Shown: positions 1-7,583, counted from the first letter of the stretch. The stretch: 26,121 nucleotides of DNA from Dehalococcoidia bacterium UBA2160 (GCA_002328865.1 DCWO01000153.1:19226-45346), one strand, 5' to 3'. The notes: a model not told the origin generated them from the letters alone. Numbers and translations are program-made.

Positions 1-1601
1 TTCTGTTCCTTGTCGTCTCCAGGGCGGACAAAGTCATAGCGCGTGGACGCGACCGCCTGTTGGATCAACAACGAAAGTTGCAGGAGGGTGCTGAACGTCT
101 GCACACCGTGGTCACCGGAGCTCCGGTTTTGCTTTATTCGTTGGATCGAGACGGTGTCATTACGCTGTCAGAGGGCAAAGGGCTCGAGGCGCTAGGTTTG
201 CAGCCTGGAGACTTGGTGGGCAAGTCCATAAGTGAGGTGTATGGCGATTCACCCGAGGTGTTGCGTGACAATCGCCGAGCACTTACCGGCGAGACGTTCG
301 CCTTGACACTAGATACTGAGGGACTGGCGTTCGAAACTCGTTTCACGCCCGTCACAGATATCGACGGGAGCGCAGAGGGCATCATCTGCGTCGGAGTGGA
401 CATCACCGATCGAATAGCAGCCGAAAGAGCCGTGAGAGATTCCAACAATCGCCTTGAGGAGGCGCTTTTGGAACTGCAGCAAACCCAGCATCAAGTTGTG
501 CAGCAAGAACGCCTGCGTGCATTGGGCACAATGGCGAGCGGCATAGCGCACGATTCCAATAACGCACTCGCGCCCATTTTGGGATACAGCGATTTGTTGC
601 TCCAATACCCCGACACACTGGACGATAGAGAAAAGAGTAGCGACTATTTGCGCTCGATCAATACTTCTGCTGCGGACGCCGCGGCAGTGGTGGACCGACT
701 GAGGGAATTCTACCGGCACCGAGAAGACGCAATCGTGTCGCAGGTTGACCTGAACCAGATCGTCAGGGAAGTCATATCGATGACACAACCCAGGTGGAAA
801 GACGTGGCGCAAGCTAAGGGCAGCAACATAGAATTTCAGGTGCAACTCGCAGACAACCTCCCACTGATTCAAGGCGATGTATCGAACTTGCGAACTGCTT
901 TGACCAATCTGGTCTTCAACAGTGTTGACGCCATGCCCAACGGCGGAACGCTTTCGCTGTCAACCATTGCGCTTGGGGACCAGGTAGCGATGTCCGTCAG
1001 CGATACAGGAACCGGGATGACCGAGGAAATCAGAAGGCGAGCCTTGGAGCCTTTCTTCACGACTAAAGCGGAGAGTGGCACGGGTTTGGGTCTTGCGATG
1101 GTGTACGGTATCGTCCAACGCCACGAGGGCCGCATCGACATCCACAGCGGACTCGGCCGAGGGACAACAATTACGATCCGCTTACCCGTGCAAATGGAAC
1201 AGTCGACAACGACGAACCGAACCGACGACAGGGTGGTCGCACGTTCTCTTCGCGTACTCGTCGCCGATGACGACCCCGCGGTGCGACTGCTGATCAAAGA
1301 CTTTCTGACGAGAGACGGACATAGCGTGGAATCCGCAGTGGACGGGCGCGAAGCTCTGAAGAAATTCGGCGAAGGCAAGTTTGATCTGGTTGTAGCGGAC
1401 AGAGGAATGCCGAATCTGGGTGGGGATCAGTTGGTCGCCGCGATACGCGCCAAAAGTGAGGTTCCAATCATTATGGTGACCGGTTTTGGCAATATGATGG
1501 TGGACTCGGGGGAGCGTCCCGCGGGAGTGGACTTCTGCTTGAGCAAGCCACTGGAGATTGCCGCCCTCCGAAAGGCGATCCTCACCGTGGTGAACAGCTA
1601 A
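1..1601 (+). CDS. Hybrid sensor histidine kinase (PAS-HisKA-HATPase-REC), 5' partial
   Basis: The reading frame is open to the left window edge, so the true start lies outside; the first in-frame start codon inside is a TTG at 60. Residues encoded before it (LFLVV then RADKVIARGRDR) look like the end of a membrane helix followed by a charged linker, suggesting a membrane-anchored sensor (inference). Numbering from the TTG: PAS-like domain about 14-120, a short coiled linker 125-150, HisKA with phospho-acceptor H164 in GIAHDSNNAL, HATPase with N-box N287, G1 motif DTGTGM at 315-320 and FFTTK plus GTGLGLAMVYG at 332-350, then a receiver domain about 396-513 with acidic cluster D403-D405, phospho-acceptor D447 and conserved K497. 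All catalytic elements are present, so an autophosphorylating kinase with a C-terminal receiver is well supported. The signal sensed and the partner are unknown. It ends 24 bp from a convergent toxin gene, so it is not in an operon with the downstream genes. Confidence 0.9.
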   Translation, partial: LFLVVSRADKVIARGRDRLLDQQRKLQEGAERLHTVVTGAPVLLYSLDRDGVITLSEGKGLEALGLQPGDLVGKSISEVYGDSPEVLRDNRRALTGETFALTLDTEGLAFETRFTPVTDIDGSAEGIICVGVDITDRIAAERAVRDSNNRLEEALLELQQTQHQVVQQERLRALGTMASGIAHDSNNALAPILGYSDLLLQYPDTLDDREKSSDYLRSINTSAADAAAVVDRLREFYRHREDAIVSQVDLNQIVREVISMTQPRWKDVAQAKGSNIEFQVQLADNLPLIQGDVSNLRTALTNLVFNSVDAMPNGGTLSLSTIALGDQVAMSVSDTGTGMTEEIRRRALEPFFTTKAESGTGLGLAMVYGIVQRHEGRIDIHSGLGRGTTITIRLPVQMEQSTTTNRTDDRVVARSLRVLVADDDPAVRLLIKDFLTRDGHSVESAVDGREALKKFGEGKFDLVVADRGMPNLGGDQLVAAIRAKSEVPIIMVTGFGNMMVDSGERPAGVDFCLSKPLEIAALRKAILTVVNS

Positions 1602-1625
1602 TTCGTCAGTGTCTCGTCCCCCGAT

Positions 1626-2048
1626 CTATGAGTAGGACTTGATCCAATTCTCGATCCGAAGATCCGGTATTCGGGTGAAGTGCCGGACGTTGCCTGTGAC
1701 CAGGGTTAGGTCGTTGACTATCGCGACTGCTGCGATGCGTAAATCGGCGTCGGCTAGGGGTCGCCCTTCGCGCTCCAAGGTCGCACGAACTCTTGCATAA
1801 ACATCCGCAGCCCGCAATTCGAACGGCAAAACCTCAAAACTCGGAAAGATCAACGACTCCACTTGTTGCAGGAAAGCATTCCGGTTGGGGCTCCGGTAGG
1901 CGCCGAAGAGCAACTCTCCGACGTTGATCGCCGAAGTGAACTGGTATTCGCGCGGGGTTAGGTCCAACCTGGCCAACAATCTCCGCGGCGGGTTCCGCCG
2001 CATGATCTGGCTAAGCGTGTCGGTATCGAACAGGTACATCAGCGTCAA
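1626..2048 (-). CDS. vapC: VapC-type PIN-domain ribonuclease toxin
   Basis: This 140-aa protein has a complete PIN-domain layout: D8 in LFDTDTLS, E45 in NVGELLFGA, the acidic pair D100/D102 in LADADLRIAA, and the terminal TLVTGNVRHF motif with N120. PIN toxins of this family are Mg-dependent endoribonucleases, usually cutting tRNA or rRNA. A TTG start at 2048 is chosen because GGAAG lies 7 nt upstream; an ATG three codons later (2039) is the alternative. The gene overlaps the 3' end of the antitoxin gene by 38 bp, so the two are translationally coupled, as is usual for such pairs. The RNA target cannot be read from sequence. Confidence 0.88.
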   Translation of the reverse strand: MTLMYLFDTDTLSQIMRRNPPRRLLARLDLTPREYQFTSAINVGELLFGAYRSPNRNAFLQQVESLIFPSFEVLPFELRAADVYARVRATLEREGRPLADADLRIAAVAIVNDLTLVTGNVRHFTRIPDLRIENWIKSYS

Positions 2049-2325
2049 GGTCTATCTTCCGACCTTTGTCAAGCTGCCGTTCCCGATATACGGCGTCCAT
2101 GATTTCGCCGAACTCCGGAAAGTCGGCCATTCCTCCAGCTATCGCGGCAATCCCTTTCCGAGGAGCACGAGGGTCCTCGAGCCGCGCCAAGTCCTCAAGC
2201 GATATTACCGCGACGGCAGGCGTGCCGCGCTTCTCGATGATGAATCTCTCGCCTCCGTAAACGACTCGCCCCATGATCTCGGAGAATCGCTTCTTGGCCT
2301 CTGCCACGCTCAAATTAGTCGTCAC
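2011..2325 (-). CDS. vapB: Phd/YefM-VapB-type antitoxin
   Basis: This 104-aa protein begins with a Phd/YefM-like DNA-binding domain: LSVAEAKKRFSEIM followed by ERFIIEKRGTPAVAVISLEDL, the usual beta-strand and helix pattern at residues 5-50. The remainder is charged and probably disordered, fitting the toxin-neutralising tail. The start is GTG at 2325, with GGAGG 8 nt upstream on the minus strand. It precedes and overlaps vapC. The palindrome just upstream and the consensus -10 box suggest that it represses its own promoter, alone or with the toxin, as is known for the family. The vapB symbol follows the PIN-toxin partner; Phd/YefM antitoxin would be an equally valid name. Confidence 0.88.
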   Translation of the reverse strand: MTTNLSVAEAKKRFSEIMGRVVYGGERFIIEKRGTPAVAVISLEDLARLEDPRAPRKGIAAIAGGMADFPEFGEIMDAVYRERQLDKGRKIDLDADVPVRYRHA

Positions 2326-2343
2326 GCTTCAAACCTCCGAGTT

Positions 2344-2376
2344 GTCAATAAGTCATTATGACATATTGACATTATA
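2344..2376 (-). promoter_or_regulatory. vapBC promoter and 27-bp palindromic operator
   Basis: On the minus strand a perfect TATAAT (2376-2371) directly abuts an inverted repeat at 2344-2370 centred on 2357. The outer arms are GTCAATA (2344-2350) and TATTGAC (2364-2370); the inner arms are GTCAT (2352-2356) and ATGAC (2358-2362). Twelve of the 13 possible base pairs match; only 2351/2363 fails. The start of transcription would fall inside the palindrome, about 40 nt before the antitoxin start codon. A -35 box is weak (around TCCTTT, 2399-2394). This arrangement fits toxin-antitoxin autorepression. The region is AT-rich against its GC-rich surroundings. Confidence 0.8.
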
Positions 2377-2474
2377 TATGCGATCACACCGCGAAAGGAA
2401 TCTGCGATAATCGGGCAGCGCCCCCCATGACACATGATCATAAGCCCTGTCGTTTGAAAAATAGCAGGAGCCGG

Positions 2475-3620
2475 ATGAGCACCATCGAAGACCGCATAGC
2501 CCGCACCATCAGCGAATACGATATCCAAGGCTGGCACCGCACCGGAACCGACGTCGATCTCGAGTCTGCCCATTGGTTGGCCGAACTCGTTCGAGAATGC
2601 GGAGCGGAACCGAGCCTGGAGATGTTCGATCTGGATCGAGTCGTTCCGGAGCCGAGTTACGTCGAAGTCGGCGATCGGCGGATCGAGGGCTTACCGTTGT
2701 TCGACGGGGCGTTCACGAGCGCTGATGGCGTGCAGGGCCGACTCGGCGCCGGGAACGGAAACCTGGACATACTTCTGATCGACGGTTTAGACGCCGGGTC
2801 CCTTGAAATCCTGGAAGATGCTCGGCGCTCGGACAAGTATCGGGCGCTGGTTTTCGTGACGACCAGCAACGGAGGCGGACCGGGTTTAGCGCCACGCAAC
2901 GCGCCAAGCTTTGCCGAGCCTTTAGGCATTCCCATTTTGCAGGTTGACCCATCGGAACGGGCACAACTGAAAGAAGAGGCCGAAGCAGGGACCATGGCGA
3001 CCGTCGTCGCCAACGCTGAAAGAGAGCCCGCCGAGGCTGCCAACGTGGCGGCCGTGATCCCGGGGCGAGACCGCGACTTACCGCCGTTGGTGGTCATGAC
3101 TCCGCGGAGCGGTTGGTGGTTCATCGCCGCGGAGAGGGGCGGAGGCATCGTCTGTTGGCTGGAGGCAATTCGAGCGATTTGCGCAGCACAACCCGCTCGA
3201 GACGTCCGCTTCGTCGCAACCAGCGGCCACGAGCTGGGCCACCTGGGGCTGGAGGCGTATCTGGATCGCAACCCTGGTCTCGCCACGGAAGCATCGACCT
3301 GGATGCACTTCGGCGCCTCGATCGGAGCTGCCGAGAAGCCCGTATCGCGTCTGTTTACCTCAGACGATGAACTGCAAAGACTGACTGTCGAGTTTCTGGA
3401 ACCCGAGATTCCCGTCTTGCCACAACTTTTCCCCCACGATTATGTGCCCGGCGGCGAGGGTCGAAACATCCACCTGCGTGGTGGCCGCTACGTATCCTTG
3501 GCGTGTGGACACGCGACGTTCCATCAGCAAACCGACCGCTGGCCCGACTCCGTGGACGTTTCCAGTGTCGCCAGCTATGCGAAAGCCATGACGGGATTGG
3601 CAGTGAGATTGGCTGGCTAG
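2475..3620 (+). CDS. M28-like (aminopeptidase-fold) protein with altered active site
   Basis: The 381-aa protein resembles M28-family zinc aminopeptidases in overall order: an N-terminal helical region (TDVDLESAHWLAELVRECG), a PA-like insert about 60-190, then a core resembling the M28 metal-binding region. Where an M28 enzyme has an H-D segment and a DNASG segment, this one reads MTPRSGWW and AAERGGG; the usual GEE motif is replaced by SGHELGHLG, which reads as HEXXH (H252, E253, H256). A late FHQQTDRWPDSVD matches the region of the last M28 metal His. It may be inactive, or use metal in a different way. Start chosen at ATG 2475, with AGGAG 4 nt upstream; the upstream ATG at 2427 has no ribosome site. 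No signal peptide is seen. It is transcribed divergently from vapBC, from the shared gap 2326-2474. Confidence 0.6.
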   Translation: MSTIEDRIARTISEYDIQGWHRTGTDVDLESAHWLAELVRECGAEPSLEMFDLDRVVPEPSYVEVGDRRIEGLPLFDGAFTSADGVQGRLGAGNGNLDILLIDGLDAGSLEILEDARRSDKYRALVFVTTSNGGGPGLAPRNAPSFAEPLGIPILQVDPSERAQLKEEAEAGTMATVVANAEREPAEAANVAAVIPGRDRDLPPLVVMTPRSGWWFIAAERGGGIVCWLEAIRAICAAQPARDVRFVATSGHELGHLGLEAYLDRNPGLATEASTWMHFGASIGAAEKPVSRLFTSDDELQRLTVEFLEPEIPVLPQLFPHDYVPGGEGRNIHLRGGRYVSLACGHATFHQQTDRWPDSVDVSSVASYAKAMTGLAVRLAG

Positions 3621-3674
3621 CGCGGGCGACCGGGAGATTGGCACGCGGACCTCGGCTTGAGGCAGCCGGTGCTC

Positions 3675-3690
3675 TGGGCGTTCACGCCCA
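3675..3690 (+). terminator. Possible weak terminator hairpin after the M28-like gene
   Basis: TGGGCG and CGCCCA pair around a TTCA tetraloop, about 55 bp after the M28-like stop codon. There is no T-run, so termination is only a possibility. The rest of 3621-3757 shows no gene. Confidence 0.25.
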
Positions 3691-3757
3691 AGCGACACAA
3701 CACGTCATCGCGACCCAACTCAGGCCGAAGCCATCACATGTGAAAGTGTCCCCATGT

Positions 3758-3787
3758 TTGACAATACGCGAATCGCGTACATATACT
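3758..3787 (+). promoter_or_regulatory. Strong sigma-70-type promoter of the T-box/trp transcript
   Basis: A perfect -35 box TTGACA (3758-3763) and a -10 box TATACT (3782-3787) are separated by 18 bp. Transcription should begin near 3793-3795, just before the T-box stem I region. This is the best promoter-like match seen on the plus strand upstream of the trp genes. Confidence 0.75.
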
Positions 3788-3794
3788 AACGCAA

Positions 3795-4080
3795 CGACAT
3801 ATGAATGGCTGAGAGCAGGACTAGTACGCCCCAAGCGGAGCTCAGAGAACCGGGTTAGGTGAGAGCCGGTGCTCGCGCAAGGGCCGAATGGACCTGGGAG
3901 CCGCCAACCGAAAACCCGCTTCACGCGGATTGTAGGCTTGGCCGGAGAGGGCACCGTTACCGAAGCCCAGGGCATCGATGAGTCCATGCGATCTCATCCG
4001 TGCCTTACAAGAGGCCGCTAAATGCGGTGAAATAGGGTGGCACAACGGTTTGACCCGTCCCTTGTGGGACGGGTTTTTTG
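3795..4080 (+). promoter_or_regulatory. T-box riboswitch, tRNA-Trp specific (UGG specifier)
   Basis: This leader senses uncharged tRNA. In stem I, ACCGG (3849-3853) and CCGGT (3866-3870) close a loop carrying the T-box-type GGTGAGAG, flanked by the conserved CAGAGA and by GAGC/GCTC pairing. The specifier loop reads GAA-TGG-ACC (3886-3894), so codon UGG (3889-3891) would pair with the tRNA-Trp anticodon. The antiterminator is complete: AGGG (4034-4037) can pair with CCCT (4059-4062), and ACGG (4045-4048) with CCGT (4055-4058), leaving the 7-nt bulge TGGCACA (4038-4044). Its TGGC is complementary to a GCCA acceptor end, as expected for bacterial tRNA-Trp. The same 3' strand forms the terminator that follows. 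Uncharged tRNA-Trp should therefore favour read-through into trpS and the trp genes. The exact 5' limit is approximate. Confidence 0.93.
4053..4079 (+). terminator. T-box intrinsic terminator
   Basis: A perfect 9-bp stem, ACCCGTCCC (4053-4061) with GGGACGGGT (4066-4074), closes a TTGT tetraloop and runs into six T residues (4074-4079). Its 5' arm is also the 3' strand of the antiterminator, so the two structures exclude each other. Confidence 0.92.
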
Positions 4081-4118
4081 TGTTTGACGCGATCCGACTG
4101 AATGGAGGCAATAGCTCG

Positions 4119-4193
4119 ATGGTCAACATCAGCAACCGATTGTGGTTCTTTTGCATTCATCAAACGTCGAGCCGGGCGCACGTTGTTCGATAG
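4119..4193 (+). CDS. Possible 24-aa leader peptide upstream of trpS
   Basis: A short ORF starts at ATG 4119 with GGAGG 10 nt upstream (4104-4108) and ends at TAG 4193, 47 bp before trpS. The peptide MVNISNRLWFFCIHQTSSRAHVVR has one Trp codon. It lies after the T-box terminator, so it is translated only on read-through. No second terminator is visible downstream, and a single Trp codon is less than classic attenuators use. It may be a leader peptide, a coupling ORF, or chance. Confidence 0.3.
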   Translation: MVNISNRLWFFCIHQTSSRAHVVR

Positions 4194-4240
4194 AGCAACC
4201 GTGTTCGGCCAGAGAACCTACGAGCGAGCGAGTGAGATAG

Positions 4241-5308
4241 ATGCAGACTACGACAACGACTGAACAGACATCGGGCCCCAACGTCGCCCAACGCAGGGTG
4301 TTCAGCGGCGTTCAACCGACCGGAGACCCGCAACTGGGCAACTACCTGGGCGCATTCAAGGGCTGGGTTGATCGACAGGACGAGAAAGAGAACTTCTTCT
4401 GCGTCGTCGACATGCACGCCATTACGGTCGATCACGACCCGGCTGAGTTGGTGCGCCAGACTCGCGAGTTGGCGGCCGTGCTGTTCGCATGCGGCATCAA
4501 CCCGGAAAAGAGCACCCTGTTCGTGCAGAGTCAGGTCTCCGCTCACGCGGAGGCGTGCTGGATTCTCAACTGCTTCACGCCGTTGGGTTGGCTCGAGCGC
4601 ATGACCCAGTTCAAAGACAAATCCGCGGGCCGTGGCAGCGTCTCGACGGGACTGCTCGACTATCCGGTGCTGATGGCGGGCGACATCCTGCTCTACAGCG
4701 CTCACGAGGTGCCAGTCGGCGACGATCAGAAACAGCACGTCGAGTTGGCCCGCGACATCGCCCAGAGGTTCAACAACATCTTCGGCGACATATTCGTCGT
4801 CCCGGAGCCCGTAATACAAGAAGTGGGTGCGAGGGTGATGGGACTCAACGACCCGGTGGCCAAGATGTCCAAGAGCTATTCTCACATCCGCGGCCACGCC
4901 GTTCGGATTCTGGACGACCCGAAGGAGATACAGCGCTCAATCATGAGAGCGGTGACGGACAGCGGGAACGAGATACGGTTCTCGAACGATCCGGAGAAGG
5001 CAGGAGTCAACAACCTGCTCGAGATCTACAGAGTGATCACCGGCAAGTCCGAAGGCGACGTGGAAACCGATTTCACGGATGCTCGCGGCTACGGCGATCT
5101 CAAGAAGCGAGTGGCCGAGGCCGTCATCGAAGAACTGGCCCCGATCCGAAACCGCTATAACGAACTGATCGACGACATTACTGAACTAGACCGGCTGTTG
5201 GCGGTCGGCGCGGACCACGCGCGCTCAATCTCCGAGCCCAAGCTCGAAGAGATGAAGCGCGCCGTCGGATTTGCGCTGCCTGACCGGACCCGGTCGTCTA
5301 CGAGGTGA
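4241..5308 (+). CDS. trpS: Tryptophanyl-tRNA synthetase
   Basis: The 355-aa product charges tRNA-Trp with tryptophan in the cytoplasm. It has the class I synthetase signatures of TrpRS: the HIGH-region equivalent PTGDPQLGNYLGA (26-38) and KMSKS (208-212), with the typical internal sequences FVQSQVSAHAE and PVGDDQKQHVELARDIA. Length is normal for a bacterial TrpRS (330-360 aa) with a short extra N-terminus rich in Thr. The start codon has only a weak upstream purine stretch (GAGTGAG). It is the first large gene behind the T-box, so the synthetase whose substrate tRNA is being sensed is itself controlled. Its stop codon is part of the ribosome-binding site of trpE, giving coupled expression. 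Confidence 0.96.
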   Translation: MQTTTTTEQTSGPNVAQRRVFSGVQPTGDPQLGNYLGAFKGWVDRQDEKENFFCVVDMHAITVDHDPAELVRQTRELAAVLFACGINPEKSTLFVQSQVSAHAEACWILNCFTPLGWLERMTQFKDKSAGRGSVSTGLLDYPVLMAGDILLYSAHEVPVGDDQKQHVELARDIAQRFNNIFGDIFVVPEPVIQEVGARVMGLNDPVAKMSKSYSHIRGHAVRILDDPKEIQRSIMRAVTDSGNEIRFSNDPEKAGVNNLLEIYRVITGKSEGDVETDFTDARGYGDLKKRVAEAVIEELAPIRNRYNELIDDITELDRLLAVGADHARSISEPKLEEMKRAVGFALPDRTRSSTR

Positions 5309-5312
5309 AACG

Positions 5313-6758
5313 ATGTACTACCCGACACTTGAGCAAGTAAAGCAGTCCGCCGGATCAGCCAATCTGGTTCCGATCCATCGCGAAGTGACAGCGGACCTGG
5401 AGACCCCCGTCTCGGCGTACCTGAAGGTCGCCAAGCCCCCGTACTCGTTCCTGTTGGAGAGCGTGGAGGGCGGCGAACACATCGGCAGGTACAGCTTCAT
5501 TGGCACCGAACCCACGAAGGTCTTCAAGACCGGCGAGGGCGAAGAGTACGGCGCCGTGGACCCGCTGATCCCGATCGAAGAGGAGCTGTCCAAATACCGT
5601 CTGGCCGAATTCCCGGACTCCGAGCGCTTCAACGGCGGCGCGGTCGGCTACGTCTCGTACGACGCGGTGCGCTACTTTGAACGTCTGCCGACGCCTGACC
5701 ATGACCCCACTGGCGTGCCGGAATCGATCTTCATGCTGACCAGCACGTTCGTCGTGTTCGATCACCTGCGTCACCGCATCAGGGTCGTCAGCCACGCGTT
5801 CCTCGACGGCGACGTCGATGCGGCCTACGCGGCGGCCGTCGAGCGCATCGACGAGATCGTGGCCCGCCTTGAAGGACCGTTGCAAATGCCGAAAGCGTCA
5901 ACAGGCGCGGGCGTGAAGGGCGCCGAAACCGAGATGAACATGACGTCCGAATACTACAACGACATGGTCGCTAAGACCCGTGAGTACATCATCGACGGAG
6001 ACGTTATCCAGACGGTCGTGGGTCAGAGGATGGGCCGCCGCACCGATGCGCACCCGTTCCAGATTTATCGCGAACTCAGGGCAATCAATCCGTCGCCGTA
6101 CATGTACTACCTCGAACTGGACGGCTTCCAGGTCGTCGGCGCGTCGCCCGAGATGCTGGTCCAGGTTGAAAACGGCAAGGTCGCTGTCCACCCAATCGCC
6201 GGAACTCGGAGACGGGGCAAAGACGAGGCGGAAGACCTGGCTCTCGAAGAGGAGCTGCGGACCGACGAGAAGGAGCAGGCTGAGCACATCATGCTTCTGG
6301 ACTTGGGCCGGAACGACGTCGGCCGCGTCAGCAAGCCGGGCACCGTGAACGTCTCACAGATCATGGATATCGAACGATACTCCCATGTGATCCACCTGGT
6401 GTCGCACGTGACCGGCGAATTGCAGGACGGCTACTCGAACTACGATGCGCTCAGGTCATGCTTCCCCGCCGGCACCGTGTCCGGAGCGCCGAAGATCAGG
6501 GCGATGGAGATCGTAGCCGAGTTGGAACCGGACAAGCGAGGCGTCTACGCGGGCGCGGTCGGATACTTCGACTTCGCGGGCAACATGGACACCGCGATTG
6601 CCATCCGGACGCTGATAGTCAAAGACGGCTACGCATACGCTCAAGCGGGCGGCGGCATCGTCTACGACAGCACTGCCGAGAACGAGTACATGGAGACCAT
6701 TCACAAAGTAACCGCGACGCTCCGGGCGATCGACCAGGCCGAACAGGCGATGGAGTGA
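5313..6758 (+). CDS. trpE: Anthranilate synthase component I
   Basis: The 481-aa protein converts chorismate to anthranilate together with TrpG. The N-terminal domain carries the tryptophan feedback site LLES (47-50) followed by GRYSFIG. The chorismate-binding domain is complete, with SPYMYYLELDGFQVVGASPEML, HPIAGTRRRG, FPAGTVSGAPKIRAMEI and GGGIVYDSTAENEYMET. Start ATG 5313 is chosen because the homologous N-terminus MYYPTLEQV begins there and GAGGTGA, overlapping the trpS stop, sits just upstream; an in-frame ATG at 5271 lies inside trpS. The presence of LLES indicates that allosteric inhibition by Trp adds to the T-box control. PabB is an alternative name for such folds, but the LLES motif and operon context favour TrpE. 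Confidence 0.96.
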   Translation: MYYPTLEQVKQSAGSANLVPIHREVTADLETPVSAYLKVAKPPYSFLLESVEGGEHIGRYSFIGTEPTKVFKTGEGEEYGAVDPLIPIEEELSKYRLAEFPDSERFNGGAVGYVSYDAVRYFERLPTPDHDPTGVPESIFMLTSTFVVFDHLRHRIRVVSHAFLDGDVDAAYAAAVERIDEIVARLEGPLQMPKASTGAGVKGAETEMNMTSEYYNDMVAKTREYIIDGDVIQTVVGQRMGRRTDAHPFQIYRELRAINPSPYMYYLELDGFQVVGASPEMLVQVENGKVAVHPIAGTRRRGKDEAEDLALEEELRTDEKEQAEHIMLLDLGRNDVGRVSKPGTVNVSQIMDIERYSHVIHLVSHVTGELQDGYSNYDALRSCFPAGTVSGAPKIRAMEIVAELEPDKRGVYAGAVGYFDFAGNMDTAIAIRTLIVKDGYAYAQAGGGIVYDSTAENEYMETIHKVTATLRAIDQAEQAME

Positions 6759-6791
6759 GAGTCATCGGTTTACCAAATCAGACATATGAGA

Positions 6792-6860
6792 CCGTTCGTC
6801 CCTTCGGCAGGCTCTGAGCTTGTCGAAGGATGGCACCAATCTCAAGGTAAGAACGAACGG
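6792..6860. repeat. REP-like nested inverted repeat between trpE and trpG
   Basis: CCTTCGGCAGGCTC (6801-6814) and GAGCTTGTCGAAGG (6816-6829) are inverted copies with 12 of 14 matches around one central base. Outer arms CCGTTCGT (6792-6799) and ACGAACGG (6853-6860) are perfectly complementary. The motif is related to the element at 13724-13785. It occupies most of the 147-bp trpE-trpG gap and could form an mRNA stem-loop inside the operon. Confidence 0.75.
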
Positions 6861-6905
6861 ATTGAAGACCAAGGCAATCATCCTCGCCACACCAGGAGCA
6901 ACGAA

Positions 6906-7469
6906 ATGATTCTGCTGATCGACAACTATGATAGCTTTACTTACAACCTCTACCAATACCTGTGCGAGCTTGGCGCTGACATGGAGGTTCGACGCAACGA
7001 CAAGACGTCGCTGGAAGAGATCGAAGACATGGCGCCAAGTAAGATCGTCATTTCGCCAGGTCCGCGAACGCCGGACAAAGCAGGCATCTCCAACGACGTG
7101 ATCCGGCACTTCGGCCCGAAGACGCCGGTGATGGGCGTATGCTTAGGCCACCAGTGCGTTGGGTACGCCTACGGCGGCACGGTCTCGGGCGCCGGGGAGA
7201 TCATGCACGGTAAGATGTCGCAGATACACCACGATGGCCGAAGGCTGTTCAAAGGACTCCCGAATCCCTTCGACGCTATCCGATACCACTCGCTGGCCGT
7301 GGAATCCGATGACCTGCCCTCCGAGCTCGAGATCACGGCGTGGACGGACAACGGCATCACGATGGGAGTCCGCCACAAGGAATACCCCGTCGAAGGGATA
7401 CAGTTCCACCCGGAATCGATAATGACCAAAGTAGGCAAGGACTTGTTGCAGAACTTCCTGGACGCTTGA
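6906..7469 (+). CDS. trpG: Anthranilate synthase component II (glutamine amidotransferase)
   Basis: The 187-aa class I glutamine amidotransferase supplies ammonia to TrpE. The triad is complete: C79 in GVCLGHQ, H168 and E170 in FHPES. The oxyanion-region SPGPRTPDKAG (50-60) and N-terminal LIDNYDSFTYNL are typical of TrpG/PabA. Start ATG 6906 has AGGAG 7 nt upstream; the longer in-frame ATG at 6786 would translate the REP-like repeat and is rejected. Like many TrpG proteins it might also serve PabB in folate synthesis; the operon makes the tryptophan role primary. Confidence 0.95.
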   Translation: MILLIDNYDSFTYNLYQYLCELGADMEVRRNDKTSLEEIEDMAPSKIVISPGPRTPDKAGISNDVIRHFGPKTPVMGVCLGHQCVGYAYGGTVSGAGEIMHGKMSQIHHDGRRLFKGLPNPFDAIRYHSLAVESDDLPSELEITAWTDNGITMGVRHKEYPVEGIQFHPESIMTKVGKDLLQNFLDA

Positions 7470-7520
7470 TGCACCGCCGGAGATTTAGGATGTGTGGAGC
7501 AGCAGCGCCCCTTTAACGTT

Positions 7521-7583
7521 CCCGACGAGTCGGGACGCGGGTGTCCCTCAGCTCCTCATTTTCCTTCCTTCCTGCCAGGGAGG
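7521..7583 (+). other. Hairpin-rich spacer between trpG and trpD
   Basis: The 192-bp gap holds three consecutive potential stems: CCCGAC/GTCGGG at 7521-7534, GGGAC/GTCCC at 7532-7547, and CCTTCCT/AGGGAGG (one G-U pair) at 7567-7583. The first two overlap at the GGG and exclude each other. No T-run follows, so this is more likely a degenerate repeat or RNA-processing site than a terminator. No gene is seen; reading the trpD frame upstream gives low-complexity sequence. Confidence 0.4.

Noticed and set aside
3503..3862. ORF of 119 codons spanning the end of the M28-like gene and the T-box promoter
   Set aside because: It crosses a strong promoter and the T-box stem I and has no motif; a frame shadow.
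6786..6905. N-terminal extension of trpG
   Set aside because: It translates the REP-like repeat, has no similarity to TrpG proteins, and a proper ribosome site precedes ATG 6906.
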